A stretch of DNA of 64,000 nucleotides from Brachyhypopomus gauderio (GCF_052324685.1 NC_135226.1:16393384-16457383), one strand, 5' to 3'. Positions 34,186-47,090 are shown, counted from the first letter of the stretch. Notes: a model not told the origin generated them from the sequence alone. Numbers and translations: made by a program.

Positions 34186-37100
34186 GAACTCTTTTAAAGA
34201 AGAGAATGAATGTGCTGACACAGTAAGATACTTTGTGAAACGCTGTGCAATAACTGCTAGTCGAAGAAGATACTCGAGAGTTTCAATTAGAGAATAGTCC
34301 ATTTGCTGCTCTTATGTATACCTTCTTTCAAACAGACGCCCTTTGTAATTTTTTTAAATAAAGTTTATGAATAGTAGAAGTTCTGGACTATAAAATAACA
34401 TGATAATAACTAATATTATGTATTTTAAGCAAATACATCCACAGCTAAATATCAAACATTGATTATATTTTTTTAATGTAATGTGTGTTCTTGAAAGATA
34501 GCAATTGCATTCCTACAGGTATATATATATATATTTTTTATCATGAAATTAGTAATCTCTTGATCAGACATAGAAGTAATGGTAGTAATTATCAAAGAAA
34601 GACAACTGAAGCTTATTCCTGAAACTTTCTGCTAAAACTGAAAATCTACAATGATAGATAATAAGACAATCCATGAGAAAAAAGTATTTTAAAACTTGGA
34701 AACTTGGAAATGACACATTAACAATCAAATTATCATTGAAGAATATGAATTAAAGACTAAGAACAACTGAAAGGCAATTAAAACAGTTCAATATGGCCTT
34801 CAAAAATCAATAACAAATCAGCAAAAACAATTCACATGATTCAAATGAAAGTAAAAAATCATATAGCTCAACAGATCCTATATTTGGCATTAGGTTGTTC
34901 TGTTGCCTTGCAGCAACTGGGAATCACCTGAATTTATGGGGTGGGAAAGAGACGGGAATCATCAGTGGCAGGTGTTGCTTAGCATTGTGTCCAGAGATTT
35001 CATTTACCATTTTGCCATTACTTAACATTGTCACTAAGGCTCCTATGAGGGGAAAAAACTATGAGTTCAACTGTCAGCAAGAATTTGAGTTGTACTGATT
35101 GGTCATCCTGCCTTCCCCTCACATCACAGCCATTAAAAGAGAAAGAACTATGATGTTCTCTAATATAGTGATGAATCTCCAATTGTATTGAAATCATCAT
35201 ATCTAGTACGACTTGGATAAGTCTAAGAATTGTATATATTTGTTTCCTCTTTATTGCTTCTGAGGTCCTTTATAAAAAATAAATATATCTTAAATTAATC
35301 TTAATCAATCTGAAAATCTTGAAAATCTGAAAATCTCATTCACGTAAGTGTCAGGATTTTAGAAGCATATTAGTGACCTACAATATTTTCCTCTAGTCAT
35401 TGTTGTGAGTCCTGTGGTCAGTGTTCCTGGACAGAGTGCTTCTACACTCATTTGGTGGCACTAAGCAGGATTTTTTTTGGGGTTCCACCATCATCCCTTT
35501 CCCAATTGCAACCCCAGGCACACCACCAGACCTCTACATTGTAAAAATAGACTGTTCTTTTTATATAAACCAACTATTTTGTCACAAATTAACAATAAAA
35601 TACAAAGTTTCCAAATAAATAAGTGAAACAAACAAAACATAAGTAGATAAAACTGTTTAAAAAGAACTAATCAAAATGTTTCAAAATAACACAAAATACC
35701 CAATTGTATATGTGTGGCCATGTTTCTCCTTTCTGCCTCTGTTTTGTTCTATGTTCCATACCAGGTCTTCAGTTATGGTGGCGCTATACATTACGTTACA
35801 CTTGCTGGAGGACTCTGGTCTAGCTCTAACTGCAGCACCCAATCTCTCCCCGCTCCCTGTTTAAGTGGCCTGTCACAGTCCTTGCTACAGACATTGACCT
35901 AATTGAATTGTGAGGCAGCTTTTGACCCTACTTTGGTGCCGGGTAGCGCATGCTATGTGGTTGATGATAAATCACCCCTGTTCTTTGCTGCCATGGCCCA
36001 GGTCCCATTCTTCATCCAGCACTGTTATGTCCTCTTTTTATATTTTTAACACATCACAGAAAACACCTCACCTTAATTTGCTTCCTCAAATATTATTTAA
36101 TATTTCTTACCCTCTTGTGTTGGTGTAAAAACAAGGCTAGTTTAGATAATGTCAAGAATAAAAGATAATAAATAAACGTTATGTCTGAAATGTTTTAGTT
36201 TTACTTTTTTCTAATAACAGTCACAACAAGTACATAGGCACATTTATAAGCTTCCAGCATGGTTATGTTAGCTGTGTTCTATGTGGCATAAAATATATTG
36301 TAGGCCTACGTGTCAGTCTAACACAGTGATTGTGAATTACAGTGAATTGGGTATTATATATCCAAAACCAAAGCATTTTTAGAACAACAAATTCTGATGA
36401 CCATAAAACAAATTCATCAAACCATTTATACTAAATTTAGGTTGGATTTGAGTTGTTGTTGTACATAGATTTATATGTAATAAGGCCTACAGCATGATAT
36501 TAATCCATTTTTAACCTGTTACAAAAAATTACTTGAAGTATACTGGTGATGACATGTCTAACTCTAAAATTGAGGTGATATATATATATATTTGCTTTCT
36601 TTTTATTGAAATTACTAATAAATTATTTTAATTTAAATTAAATTAAGAAATCATTTGCCTATTAATTCCACCGTAGTGAATGTAGATTCATGAGATAAAT
36701 TTGAAACCAGCTCAATTTAATTGAACTACTGGATTGATGGACAATTTATATGTAACTCCTAAAACAAATTCTACCTCTTTTTTGTGTCCAACACATGGCC
36801 AACATATGATGAGCACTTTAAATGGAGGATAAAACATAGAGACAGTTAAACTGTGTAATTAAAGTAATAGTGTGTAATGAAACAGACTCTTAATATTGCT
36901 TGTTAGTGACAAGTGCAAAAATAAAAGCCAAAACATTATATATTGATTTGAAATTATCTCAAATATTGACTGAAAATTATAATCTTATTTTTCTGTTTTT
37001 AATATAATTTTAGAAAGTAACAATTATATGTAATTACATCACAATTTACTGTTAGCAGATGCTTCAGTGTTATGTTTCAGGCCTATGAAACCACATTTTG

Positions 37101-40100
37101 AATTTGACTCAGGCAGTATTTCTCATGAGAATAATTATTATAAACTAATGGGCAGTTTGTATTAGAACCACTTCCCTAAGGTTTTATCAAGCTAACCACT
37201 CTATCCTTCTTGCGCTTTGGCCACAGAGGATTCCCATTGTTTTTAAGGTGCTTCAAAGTTAATGAGCAACCGGACTCAGGGAAATAATAACGGATAGTGG
37301 ACTAATGACAGCAATTATAGACATGTTTATGTTAAGTCTCCTGTTGATTTGAATGGTCTGTTGCCATAGCAGGTCTCTAATAGTTGACTGCAATGAGCAA
37401 TAGTTAATATTGAGCAACTAATAGTCCTTAGTGTTCTTCTATGCACTATGAATGAATGAAAGATTGAATGAATGAACATTGTGGTGTTATTACAGAACAG
37501 TGTTATAGGGTCATTTCTGTTCAATCCTTTTTATATATCATATACATTTGAAGTCCAAAGTAACAATATAGGGAACAGTTTAGGTTAAAGTGGCTATTGT
37601 GACCAGTGGGACCTAATTATGAGCAATCCCCAAACTTGCTGAAGGACTGATACCTGACCCTCTATAGGGACACAGGGACAGTTTTCTCCAAGGACAATTG
37701 GCTTAAGGTGTTCAATCTAGACCTGAGATATGTAACAAACATGTTTATCAGTGCTGTGAAACATCACAAGAGAATACACTGGACAGTTTCTCAGTGAGCA
37801 AATCTCATTCCCTTTACCATAGGCAGGTCAAATCCTAAGGCCTTCTGTACAGTCCATTGCAGTCCAAGGCCTTCCCACTTGGACACTATTTTGTATCCTC
37901 CTCCTTTAGCCCTAAACCTCCATCCATTTCTCTTTCCTTGATGGGAACCTACCATGTCTCCTGAGGCCTAAACCCAATCATATTTTGTCTGTGGCCTTAA
38001 AATCTAACCACTTCTCTCCTTAATCTGAAAACCTAACCACTGTCCGTTTCCAAATGCAGATTAACTGACACCCGGTCATTAAACCGAACACCAATTTCCA
38101 TTCCTAATCTTAGACCTTTTACTTTGACTTATCCCTTATCCCAAGTAGTTTCCAACTTGAGTCTGCAAATTTACACACACACAGACACACATACATACAA
38201 TCACTCATTTGGACATACATGCAGGCACAATATTTGGCAAATTCAGTGACAGGGAAAAATTCTCTGGGTAACCAGCGTGCCAGTGCACAAAAAGGTTTTA
38301 AATTTTAATTCTAAACCTTATTCCTAAAATCTAACCATAATTGTAACAGTAAACCTAAACCTAGCCCTACACCTAATCTCAAGAGAAACATTTTAATATT
38401 GGATTATTACAATATTTTTTTATACTTAAATAATATTGATCAAATTATTTATGTATAAAAAGTGACAGGGCCTGCATATAAATTAAAAGCTTTGATTGCT
38501 GAAAATTTTATAATACAAGCAGATTCCTTAAACATTTTAGCATTTAGTAGATCCACTTGTCTAGAAAGTATTGTGCTGTGTTGTGCGTTTCAGCCATGGT
38601 CTTCATTCAGATGTGTGGCATTTACTAACCGATTACACAGTCTGAACCAGGAAAATGATACCTTTAAAACTCTACACTTAGACCTACAGTTAAGGTGCCA
38701 GCAATGAGAGTTCCAACATGCCAATCCCTAAATTATGTTGTAGATATGTGCTTAGCTAAAATCCAATCAATCCCCAACAGTGACTAGCTGAAAAGGTTTT
38801 ATTTAAAATGACTCATCACAAAAATTTTATTTTGAAAACCCTTGCCAGCAATGCTCACTCTAGTGTGTGCATAGTGGAGTATGCCTATATCTAATGGCTG
38901 GAACTTCATCCTGAATATGAAAGATTTTGGCAATATTGGAAAGGACAAATTATACTTGATCTTTCTATTCACAAATTGTTCCTTAAATCCAGAAAATTTC
39001 TTATAGTGACTTTAGACTCAAAATGACAGCACAAGGCCAAAACCATGCCCAACAATTTATTAGATAATGTTATTATTTTACTTGTTGTTATTTTGACATT
39101 ATTTGATTTGTTGTATTGTTGTATTATGTGGCATTGAACCTGTTTGCTGTATTAATATTAAAAAGATTAAACAATTAAAGTTAGAAAAACTCAAATATAT
39201 TTAAATGCTGAAGTGGTTCACCATTGGGACTAATTATTTTTTTTATTGTTGTAATCCATTATTATCTAAGGGTCTGTACAATTCCGTCCACGGAGAGCTA
39301 CGGTGGACAAACTACCCGTCTGGGAGCAAAAAAGATATAACCAGAGACCAGAGAGGAACACAATGACCTGGCGCAAACATGTTTATCAAGACTGAATTAC
39401 ATCATTTTGGGACATAGTGAACACTATGAGGTAACTCTGTTTTGAAGCTTTGATATTAATCACAGAATACTTTCAGGATGAAGTTGAATGCAGCATCTAA
39501 AAAAGGAACTTTCACCTATCATTCATGATTGTTCAAAGCCCTAATGTCTGCAGAATCAGTTTTAATACAACATGACCCATGGTATATGTGAGGTATTGTG
39601 AGGAGTAATGACTCAAAGTGGTTCTGAAATAGTTCACATATATAACCGTTACTCTCTACATCTGACATATACGATATGTTGATAGCTGATACATCCCAAC
39701 ATGTTTGAGATTCTAACACACAGTTGCCCTGTCATACAAAGTAAATAAGTAAAAATCATGTAGCCTGTGGAAAAACGGACGTTACAGCAATAGTATTCAG
39801 TAAAAACCTCTTTGCCAGAAATGTTTCTAGCTAAATGTCTTTCATTTCTTGTATTTGGATATCTTTCTTTGCAGAAAGAATAGAATTCTGAGATATTTTC
39901 ATGTTGTCTTGCTTACACAGTTTGTCTATTCACAAACTGTCAATGGTATGAAGGCCACAGGACTGTGAGGGCCATTTCAAAAGCTTCAGTTTGTGTCTGT
40001 TCAGATAGCCTTGGTGAATTTTGAAGAACGTTTTGAATTATTACAATACTTCCGCTGGTGGCCTTTTTTATACCAATAAGTTCTCATTTGTTCATGTTGT

Positions 40101-40376
40101 CCCTCTAGCATAAATTGTGTATAACTGCAAAAGTATCAGAATGTTTTATCTTTAATCCATTTCTATGAGCAGTGTCCATCATTATCCTAAAGTCAGTAAC
40201 ACCAAATGCTATTGCTACTCATGTAGCTGATTTGAACATAATTATTATTGGCACTGCCACTAGTACCAAGACATTTGTTTTGGTCTTCCTGTATGGTGTT
40301 TCGGCGGTGTGAATCATCCTCTACGGTTTAGGGTAAGATTTATGAGCCTCTCCCTCACACTCAATCCCTCTTTGTG
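34186..40376. other. Long AT-rich intergenic stretch, no gene seen
   Basis: About 6.2 kb. Short simple repeats only: TA runs near 34518 and 36577, gaatgaat near 37440, and a CA-rich run near 38172-38200. Frames are short and lack OR or transposase motifs. It holds no recognisable OR remnant. Parts of 37600-38370 recur in composition (aaacctaacc-type runs) but not as an orderly repeat. Confidence 0.6.
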
Positions 40377-41005
40377 TGTCAGGGCTGGCTCGGATGCGGC
40401 TCCTCTGGTCACCACAGGAGTGGGCTCACGAGTCGGAACTAGGCAGAGTCAGCGCAATCAGCAGTGATCTGTCACACATGTTCTCCCTCCTACTTAAGGA
40501 CGTGAGCTGTGACAGATCACTGCTGAATAATTTTGGTCTCATGCCGTTGCGCTTTCAGCCCTTCTCTCGCTCTATGTCATTTTGTTGTGTTGCGGGGTGT
40601 CTCACCACCTCCCTCTCTCTTTCTCTTTTGTACCTCTGTCACTTATGCGAGTCACTATCTCCTGCATCTCTCCCTAGTCCTTCTCAAGTTTTCCTCCCCC
40701 TGTTACATTCCTATCCGTTACACTATTGTTTTGGGAAGGGTTTGTTGTTGTTTGTGGCGTTTGCCAGCCAGCCAGTTACTTCCCCTAGCATCTTTAGTTG
40801 TTTAGTTGTTTAGTTCATCTTTGGTATTATCTCCTGTGTTTTTATGGTCGAGTTTTATTTTGCTACGTGTTGAGTTTTCATTTTGTGTTTGCTTTATTCT
40901 TTATCTCCCGTGCTTTTACGGTCAAGCTCATTTTTCTTCCGTGTTGATTATTTTGTGTTTGGTGTTTGTCACTGCTGGTGTCTGTCTCTCCCCCTCTCTT
41001 GCTGA
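40377..41005 (+). repeat. LTR-like repeat (family B), copy 1
   Basis: It begins TGTCAGGGCTGGCTCGGATG and aligns with 56743-58390, which begins TGTCAGGGCTGGCTTGGATG. Both have a long hairpin near the start, then gctttcagccct, tctcaagttttcct and T-rich DNA with repeated ttttacggtc or tacggtc motifs. The TGTC start and promoter-like cttaag box fit a solo LTR. The right end is not resolved. Confidence 0.6.
40458..40526. other. Long hairpin in LTR-like repeat, copy 1
   Basis: The left arm TCAGCAGTGATCTGTCACA (40458-40476) is the exact complement of 40508-40526. The 31-base loop contains tacttaagga. The same stem in copy 2 (56821-56889) has two pairs changed on both sides, keeping pairing. Confidence 0.9.
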
Positions 41006-41527
41006 TTGGTGACTCCAGTCATTTTATCAGCTCAAGGTCCACCTCTCTCTCTGTTTTCACCTTATGTGTACGTTTGCGTACCCACCATGTTACACTTTGA
41101 CCTGAACCTTGTATGCCAGGGGTTCTTGCCCACAGACAGTGCATTCAGAGGACACTACTGTTATCCTGGTGCCAAGAGCCAGCCATCTCATCTCAGCCAG
41201 ACCCATGGTTTAGTGTCTTTGGCCTGTGCCATATATTGGTGAGGGTCATTTTCAGTGATGAAGGCAAAGAGGCATTTGGTGAGGTAGTAGTGGAGATCTT
41301 CATGGTGAGTGGCTACTGCCTCACCGTTGCATATTGTTGCTTGGCAGGATTTATGACAAATCATGGTGTTCTACTCAGCTCCTTCCTGAGGACATGATAC
41401 ACCTCACATTTTCTTTTCTTCACATCTCAGGTGGACTAGTAAGCTATTGTGCTACTGCTAGCTCCAGGTGGTATTTATTGGGGTTAGTGGTGAGGCCTAC
41501 CCGTAAAAGTACCTTCATAGAATAGGC

Positions 41528-42373
41528 CAGAGGTGGGTAGAGTATTCAACAATTTTACTCAAGTAAAAGTACTGTTTTCTTGAACTAGATTTCGCTCAAG
41601 TAAAAGTATGCATCCAAAAATGTATTTGAGTAAAAGTAAAAAGTACTTTGATTATAAACTACTCAAGTAGTGAGTAAATGCAGAGTACTGTCTCGTACAG
41701 AGTACTGTACTGTTTATTATAAATAATATGTATTTTTGTTTGTTACTAATTATTAGTCCTGTGTAACTTTGTGTTGCACAAAGGCACTAACTGAGGAGAC
41801 TGTCAGCCAATACGTGTAGCTACAACTTGACGCCCACTGAATCAATTTGTAGCAAACTTTGGTTCAACTTAATCATCATATATTGCTAGTGTTTACACTC
41901 ACAGAGTTCAAACTGGTTTTAGTATTGCACTGCAATACATTTAATAATTACATCATACAAAAGTTGATATACAGAGATATAGCATTACACAAAGAAGTCA
42001 ATATTATATATATAGCAAACTTATCGCAACGTGCTTCCTCAAATTTGACGTCGAGTTCTTGTAGGCTGAAATGTCCACACGTTTTGGCAGACACAACTGA
42101 CATTGCATTATATGACTGTCCTTTTTACACATTTGTAATGTAAACATTGGCAGTATGTGAGGTTGGGGATGCTCGGTAGGTTTTTCTGTCACCATACTTT
42201 CTTGCTACTGGTGGAGAAAGTTTGCATATGCGTTCACGTGACTGACCGGCTTCATTTCTCACCACATATTTACTCAAGTAAAAGTAGAAATCTTTCATAT
42301 TAAAACTACTCTCACAAGTACAAAGCTACTTGAGTAAATGTAACGGAGTAAATGTAACGTGTTCCTACCTCTG
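41528..42373. mobile_element. hAT-type non-autonomous element (846 bp)
   Basis: The ends are CAGAGGTGGGTAGAGTA and GTTCCTACCTCTG. The flanks gaataggc (41520-41527) and gagtaggc (42374-42381) match at 7 of 8, a slightly aged hAT duplication. Subterminal actcaagtaaaagta repeats occur near both ends in opposite orientation. No transposase. Confidence 0.85.
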
Positions 42374-43366
42374 GAGTAGGCATAGAGTAGGTGTCAGTTA
42401 CCCTCCATAAGTCACTGCAGAATTGAAAGTAATTGAAAGTCCAGCCAGGGCACCATGACTACTGCTTACTGACAAGCCTCAAGAACGCAATTGGGCTGCG
42501 GCCTGAAAATCCAGGGCTATATAGTGTATAATAATGTATGGAAAAAATAAAAATCCTGAATGGATCTGGAACACAAGTTGTCTTATTTCCATAGTGATGA
42601 AGTTGAGTAGCTATTACTAAGCCACTGTAATATTTACATTGTTTAAGAGTTGCACCAAATGTAAGCTCCTTGATAAGAAACTTTACAACTTTCTGCCATA
42701 GTATTTTTTTCATTAAACTTTTGATCTGTGATTTGTGTTCTATTCTGAATAAAATATTAGATGTTGGCACCTCCACATCATTGCATTCAGTTTTTATTCA
42801 CAATTTGTTTAGTGTCCCAACTTTTTTGGAATCCGGGTTGTGTGTGTGTGTATATATATGTATATATACATATGCTTTTATCCATAGGGAAATTTTATTG
42901 TGAATTTTACGGTTTCTGTTTACTTAAGCTTATCTTTTTTCTTGTCAGTTCTAACACCTAAAACATAAATTATTGAAATCTAGAACTGTCTACAAATACA
43001 TAGGCAGCAAATGGCTAATTATCAGGGCTGTCATAATTGCTCAAAACTACAGTCAAAGGGGACAGAAATCCTCAGTGTAAAGAAGTGCTATATAAAGTAC
43101 TCAGTATTCCCATTTTTCCTTGCAGGTCACCTTGCTACAGCTATTCTAGAAAAGAACAGTAGGTATGCTAATGGTTCTACATATAATTTGGAGGGAGGTG
43201 TGTTACAAAGATTGTGTTTGAATATTATAAAAGGTTTTTGCTGCATTTTTAATACTGATGAGAATAAGGATAATGATAATGTACACAATATGCCTATTGT
43301 TACAAAGGTTTAATCTGATAATGAACTCTAACCAATACATTTTGTGAACTTTATTCTTTTCTGTAC
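42374..43366. other. Intergenic, with a DNA-transposon terminus near 42730-42840
   Basis: The run ttggcacctccacatcattg ... gtgtcccaacttttttggaa followed by gggttgt looks like the end of a known fish DNA transposon; the superfamily is uncertain. Upstream of the next OR an acceptor ttattcttttctgtacag ends at 43368, 44 bases before the ATG. Confidence 0.5.
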
Positions 43367-43412
43367 AGGACAATGATATCAGTGTTTATGTTTATTCATC
43401 ATCTAAAGTACA

Positions 43413-44342
43413 ATGGAAAATGTAACCATCCTTAATTTCTCCATGTTTGAAAATCTGGGGTTTTTTCGATATATTTACTTTCTTCTGGGTTTGATTTTAT
43501 ATTGTTCAATCTTACTGTTCAACTTCATTGTCATTCTGGTCATATTTCTGGAACGTTCTTTGCACCAGCCTATGTACCTTTTGATTTCATGTTTGTCAAT
43601 CAATTCTCTTTATGGCACTGCTGGCTTCTTTCCAAGACTATTAACTGATTTATTGTCATATTCACATACAATCTCTCGTCCTGAATGTCACATACAGACC
43701 TTTGTTATTTACACTTATGCATCGTATGAATTTACAATCTTAACATTAATGGCTTATGACAGATTTGTCGCAATAAGTAAACCTTTACAATACCACAGCA
43801 TTATGACACCCAAATTACTTCTAGTTATGATAACTTTATCCTGGATATATCCAGTGATTTCAATTGGGACTGGTATAATTTTTACTGCAAGGTTAAGACT
43901 GTGTGGCGGTAACTTAAAAAAACTGTACTGTAATAACTGGATTATTGCTAAACTCTCTTGTGAAACTGCTACTCTTGACAACATTTATGGCTTTGTAGTG
44001 CTATTAACAACAGTTTTGATCCCCCTGAGTTTCATTATGTATTCCTATATTAAGATTCTTATAATTTGTCAGAAATGCTCAAAAGAGTTGAAGAGCAAAG
44101 CTTATCACACTTGCCTTCCTCACTTGGTGACTCTTGTTAACTACTCAATTACCATTTTCTGTGAAATGACTTTTACCCGTTTTGAAAATTTACATCCAGC
44201 AGTGGATGTTATTCTGTCACTAGAGTTTCTGATTATACCACCTCTTTTAAACCCCCTAGTTTATGGACTTAATTTTCCAGACATTCGCAGAAAAATACAA
44301 AATCATTTGAAATCATCTAAAGAGTTAGATATATCTGCATGA
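43413..44342 (+). CDS. Odorant receptor (type 1), intact
   Basis: A 309-residue receptor. Marks: NVT glycosylation site (3-5), LHQPMY (50-55), NSLYGTAGFFP (64-74), Cys92, MAYDRFVAIS (113-122, with Ser in place of the usual Cys), LCGGNLKKLYCNNW in loop 2, SY in TM5, KAYHTCLPHL (219-228), NPLVYG in TM7 (280-285). The 5' exon boundary is visible as ctttattcttttctgtacag. The LYGTAGF and YCxNW signatures put it in the same clade as 33259, 50034 and 62077, a group that resembles the fish-specific delta ORs, though I cannot confirm this without a tree. Its last ~18 codons are echoed at 44820-44888. Confidence 0.94.
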   Translation: MENVTILNFSMFENLGFFRYIYFLLGLILYCSILLFNFIVILVIFLERSLHQPMYLLISCLSINSLYGTAGFFPRLLTDLLSYSHTISRPECHIQTFVIYTYASYEFTILTLMAYDRFVAISKPLQYHSIMTPKLLLVMITLSWIYPVISIGTGIIFTARLRLCGGNLKKLYCNNWIIAKLSCETATLDNIYGFVVLLTTVLIPLSFIMYSYIKILIICQKCSKELKSKAYHTCLPHLVTLVNYSITIFCEMTFTRFENLHPAVDVILSLEFLIIPPLLNPLVYGLNFPDIRRKIQNHLKSSKELDISA

Positions 44343-44819
44343 ACTTGTATCTGATGGAATAAAAACCAAATCTCCATATTAGCACAGATGTAACATCAGG
44401 AACATGCTCTTATCCAGGTATTTGAATTCATGAACAAGGCACAAAAACATAAAACTTTTTTTGTTCTAAAAAACTGCAGTTACTCTAAATTGTAAAGCAT
44501 TGTATATTTCATTTATTATAGCAATTTATGTGGAAAAATAGTACCTTATCTTTCTATGAATGTAAAATGTGGATTTCACCTGTTGGATATAAGTGAAATA
44601 TCTTACCTAAACAATGCTCTGTTTAATGTTGTAAAATACTGGGTTTGAAATGTACAAAATGAAATATAAACATTGCTTGAATAGATGCAACTCAGGCTTA
44701 ACAAAATGGCTAAAGAAAATGAAAGTAATATAATTCCTATGGGTAAGTGTTCCATAGGTTAAATGTTTCCTGAAGCATTTCCAGTCCCAAGCATTTACAT
44801 TTACATTTTTACATTTTTC
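44343..44819. other. OR 3' flank, nothing further seen
   Basis: AT-rich. aataaa occurs within 20 bases of the stop (gatggaataaaaacc), a possible early poly(A) signal. Confidence 0.5.
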
Positions 44820-44888
44820 ACAATACAAAATCCTTTAAAATAATCTAAACAGTTAGATATATCTGCATGAACTTGTATCTGATGGAAA
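44820..44888 (+). pseudogene. OR 3'-end microduplication
   Basis: It repeats 44291-44358 (the last ~17 codons, stop and first UTR bases of the upstream OR): gttagatatatctgcatgaa and cttgtatctgatggaa are identical, and the part before shows a few substitutions. It sits ~480 bp after the gene's own stop. It is a relic of a local duplication. Confidence 0.85.
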
Positions 44889-45039
44889 GATATTTATGTT
44901 TACTAAATTAAATGCTTTCTTTAATATTTTATGTTTATTTAACTCCATTTGTACTGTATAACTGTTCTCATAAAAAATCAATAAAAAACCTATATAGCCT
45001 GTAACTTTTCTATATTAGCAAGTAAACAAGCTGGGAACC

Positions 45040-45150
45040 AATTATTTCCTGTATTTCTTATAAGGAAAATTGTTTGGGATAGTGAACATTTCGGGTAGCG
45101 ACCAACTTTTCGGAATGGATTGTGGTCGTTAACCGAGGTTCCACTGTGTA
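45040..45150. mobile_element. Tigger/pogo-like terminus
   Basis: The run gtggtcgttaaccgaggttc followed by cactgtg matches, on the minus strand, the terminal repeat style cagtggaacctcgg of Tigger/pogo-like elements. Only one end is present. Confidence 0.45.
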
Positions 45151-45240
45151 TCCACTGTGTATCGTCTGCCTTTTATTGTCATATATACATACGAAACATC
45201 CTGTTTCTCTGGAATGCACAATAATTTTTAATATCTCTCT

Positions 45241-45244
<4 letters not shown>

Positions 45245-45305
<61 letters not shown>
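45245..45305. repeat. (AT)n microsatellite
   Basis: About 30 AT units, continued after the Tc1 element at 46963-46982 and after the solo LTR at 47661-47669. It was therefore the single target of two insertions. Confidence 0.95.
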
Positions 45306-45306
<1 letters not shown>

Positions 45307-46962
45307 TGCTCAAAAAAATAAAGGGAACACTTAAACAACACAATATAACTCCAAGTCAACCACACTTCTGTGAAACCAACCTGGGGTGGGTTTCCCGAAA
45401 CATTCTTAGCGCTAAGTACTTCGTAACCTCGTATGAAACGTATGAGGTTAAGAAGTACTTAGCGCTACGAACGTTTTGGGAAACTCACCCCTGTTCAGTT
45501 AGGAAGCAACACTGATTGTGAATCAATTTCACCTGCTGTTGTGCAAATGGAGTAGACAACAGGTAGAAATGAGAGGCAATTAGCAAGACCTCCCCTATAA
45601 AGGAGTGGTTCTTCAGGTGGGGACCACAAACCACTTCTCAGTACCTATGCTTTCTGGCTGATGTTTTGGTCACTTTTGAATCTTGGTGGTCCTTTCACAC
45701 TCATGGTAGCATGAGACGGACTCTACAACCCACACAAGTGGCTCAGGTAGTGCAGCTCATCCAGGATGGCACATCAATACGAGCGGTTACAAGAAGGTTT
45801 GCTGTGTCTGTCAGCATAGTGTCCAGTGGCTGGAAGCGCTACCAGGAGACAGGCCAGTACACCAGGAGATGTGGAGGAAGCCGTAGGAGGGCAACAACCC
45901 AGCAGCAGGACTGCTACCTCCGCCTTGGTGCAAGAAGGAACAGGAGCACTGCCAGAGCCCTGCAAAATGACCTCCAGCAGGCCACAAATGTGCATGTGTC
46001 TGCACAAACTGTTAGAAACCGACTCCATGAGGAGGGTATGAGGGCCCGACATCCACAGATGGGGGTTGTGCTCACAGCCCAACACCGTGCAGGACGCTTG
46101 GCATTTGCCAGAGAACACCAGGATTGGCAAATTCGCCACTGGCGCCTTGTGCTCTTCACAGATGAAAGCAGGTTCACACTGAGCACATATGACAGACGTG
46201 ACAGGGTCTGGAGACGCCATGGAGAGCGATCTGCTGCCTGCAACATCCTTCAGCATGACCGGTTTGGCAGTGGGTCAGTAATGGTGTGGGGTGGCATTTC
46301 TTTGGAGGGCCGCACAGCCCTCCATGTGCTTACCAGAGGTAGCCTGACTGCCATTAGGTACCGAGATGAGATCCTCAGAGCCCTTGTGAGACCATATGCT
46401 GGTGCGGTTGGCCCTGGGTTCCTCCTAATGCAGGACAATGCTAGACCTCATGTGGCTGGAGTGTGTCAGCAGTTCCTGCAAGATGAAGGCATTGAAGCTT
46501 TGGACTGGCCCACCCGTTCCCCAGTCCTGAATCCGATTGAGCACATCTGGGACATCATGTCTCGCTCCATCCACCAACGTCACGTTGCACCACAGACTGT
46601 CCAGGAGTTGGCGGATGCTTTAGTCCAGGTCTGGGAGGAGATCCCTCAGGAGACCATCCGCCACCTCATCAGGAACATGCCGCGGAGGCCACACACAATA
46701 CTGAGCCTCATTTTGACTTGTTTTAAGGACATTACATCAAAGTTGGATCAGCCTGTAGTGTGTTTTTCCACTTTAATTTTGTGTGTGGCTCCAAATCCAG
46801 GCCTCCATTGGTTAATAAATTTGATTTCCATTGATGATTTTTGTGTGATTTTGTTGTCAGCACATTCAACTTTGTACAGAACAAAGTATTCAATGAGAAT
46901 ATTTCATTCATTCAGATCTAGGATGTGTTATTTGAGGGTTCCCTTTATTTTTTTGAGCAGTG
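45306..46962 (+). mobile_element. Tc1-like transposon, nearly complete
   Basis: The terminal inverted repeats ctgctcaaaaaaataaaggg and its complement at the right end (ttgagcagtg) are both present. They are flanked by TA, the Tc1 target, within an AT microsatellite. It carries a transposase frame and, in its left untranslated part, a 107-bp palindromic MITE. The size without the MITE is ~1.55 kb, normal for the family. Confidence 0.93.
45384..45490. mobile_element. Small palindromic MITE, PIF/Harbinger-like, copy 2
   Basis: Same family as 385-484. Its arms are gggtgggtttcccgaaac and the complement near gggaaactcaccc. CTG flanks both sides (45381-45383, 45491-45493). Removing it restores the ordinary Tc1 leader, so the precise insertion is well supported. 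Confidence 0.8.
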
Positions 46963-47090
46963 TATATATATATATATATATATGTCACGTTGAGGTCCCC
47001 GACCCCTCCTTTTGGGCATGTGTTTACGTCGTCTGCGTCTACTCGTCTGCGTCAGTGGATCTCCATGGGTGCGGTAACGTCTTGTGCTGA
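45711..47090 (+). CDS. Tc1-like transposase, C-terminus replaced by read-through
   Basis: Cut-and-paste transposase. The start at [16 protein letters not shown] is the family's usual N-terminus; the frame also has a Met 15 codons upstream. The order is an N-terminal helix-turn-helix pair ([14 protein letters not shown]), then the catalytic core with LFTDESRF (first Asp), LMQDNARPH (second Asp) and NPIEHIWD (Glu, 34 residues after the second Asp, so DD34E). All three catalytic residues are present. The end differs: after [10 protein letters not shown] the frame runs into the 3' part and beyond the element into the neighbouring LTR. Compared with my memory of the family, ~30 bp near 46680 is missing. 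SPVLNPIEH has Val where Asp is usual. Probably inactive. Confidence 0.85.
   Translation: MRRTLQPTQVAQVVQLIQDGTSIRAVTRRFAVSVSIVSSGWKRYQETGQYTRRCGGSRRRATTQQQDCYLRLGARRNRSTARALQNDLQQATNVHVSAQTVRNRLHEEGMRARHPQMGVVLTAQHRAGRLAFAREHQDWQIRHWRLVLFTDESRFTLSTYDRRDRVWRRHGERSAACNILQHDRFGSGSVMVWGGISLEGRTALHVLTRGSLTAIRYRDEILRALVRPYAGAVGPGFLLMQDNARPHVAGVCQQFLQDEGIEALDWPTRSPVLNPIEHIWDIMSRSIHQRHVAPQTVQELADALVQVWEEIPQETIRHLIRNMPRRPHTILSLILTCFKDITSKLDQPVVCFSTLILCVAPNPGLHWLINLISIDDFCVILLSAHSTLYRTKYSMRIFHSFRSRMCYLRVPFIFLSSVYIYIYICHVEVPDPSFWACVYVVCVYSSASVDLHGCGNVLC

Noticed and set aside
34186-34302. 39-codon N-terminal extension of the minus-strand OR
   Set aside because: Relatives start with the glycosylation site at residues 3-5, which fits the inner Met at 34185; the extension has no receptor character.
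40376-41397. Frames rich in Leu, Ser and Phe (possible membrane proteins)
   Set aside because: They arise from the T- and C-rich LTR-like repeat and its flank, in several frames at once.
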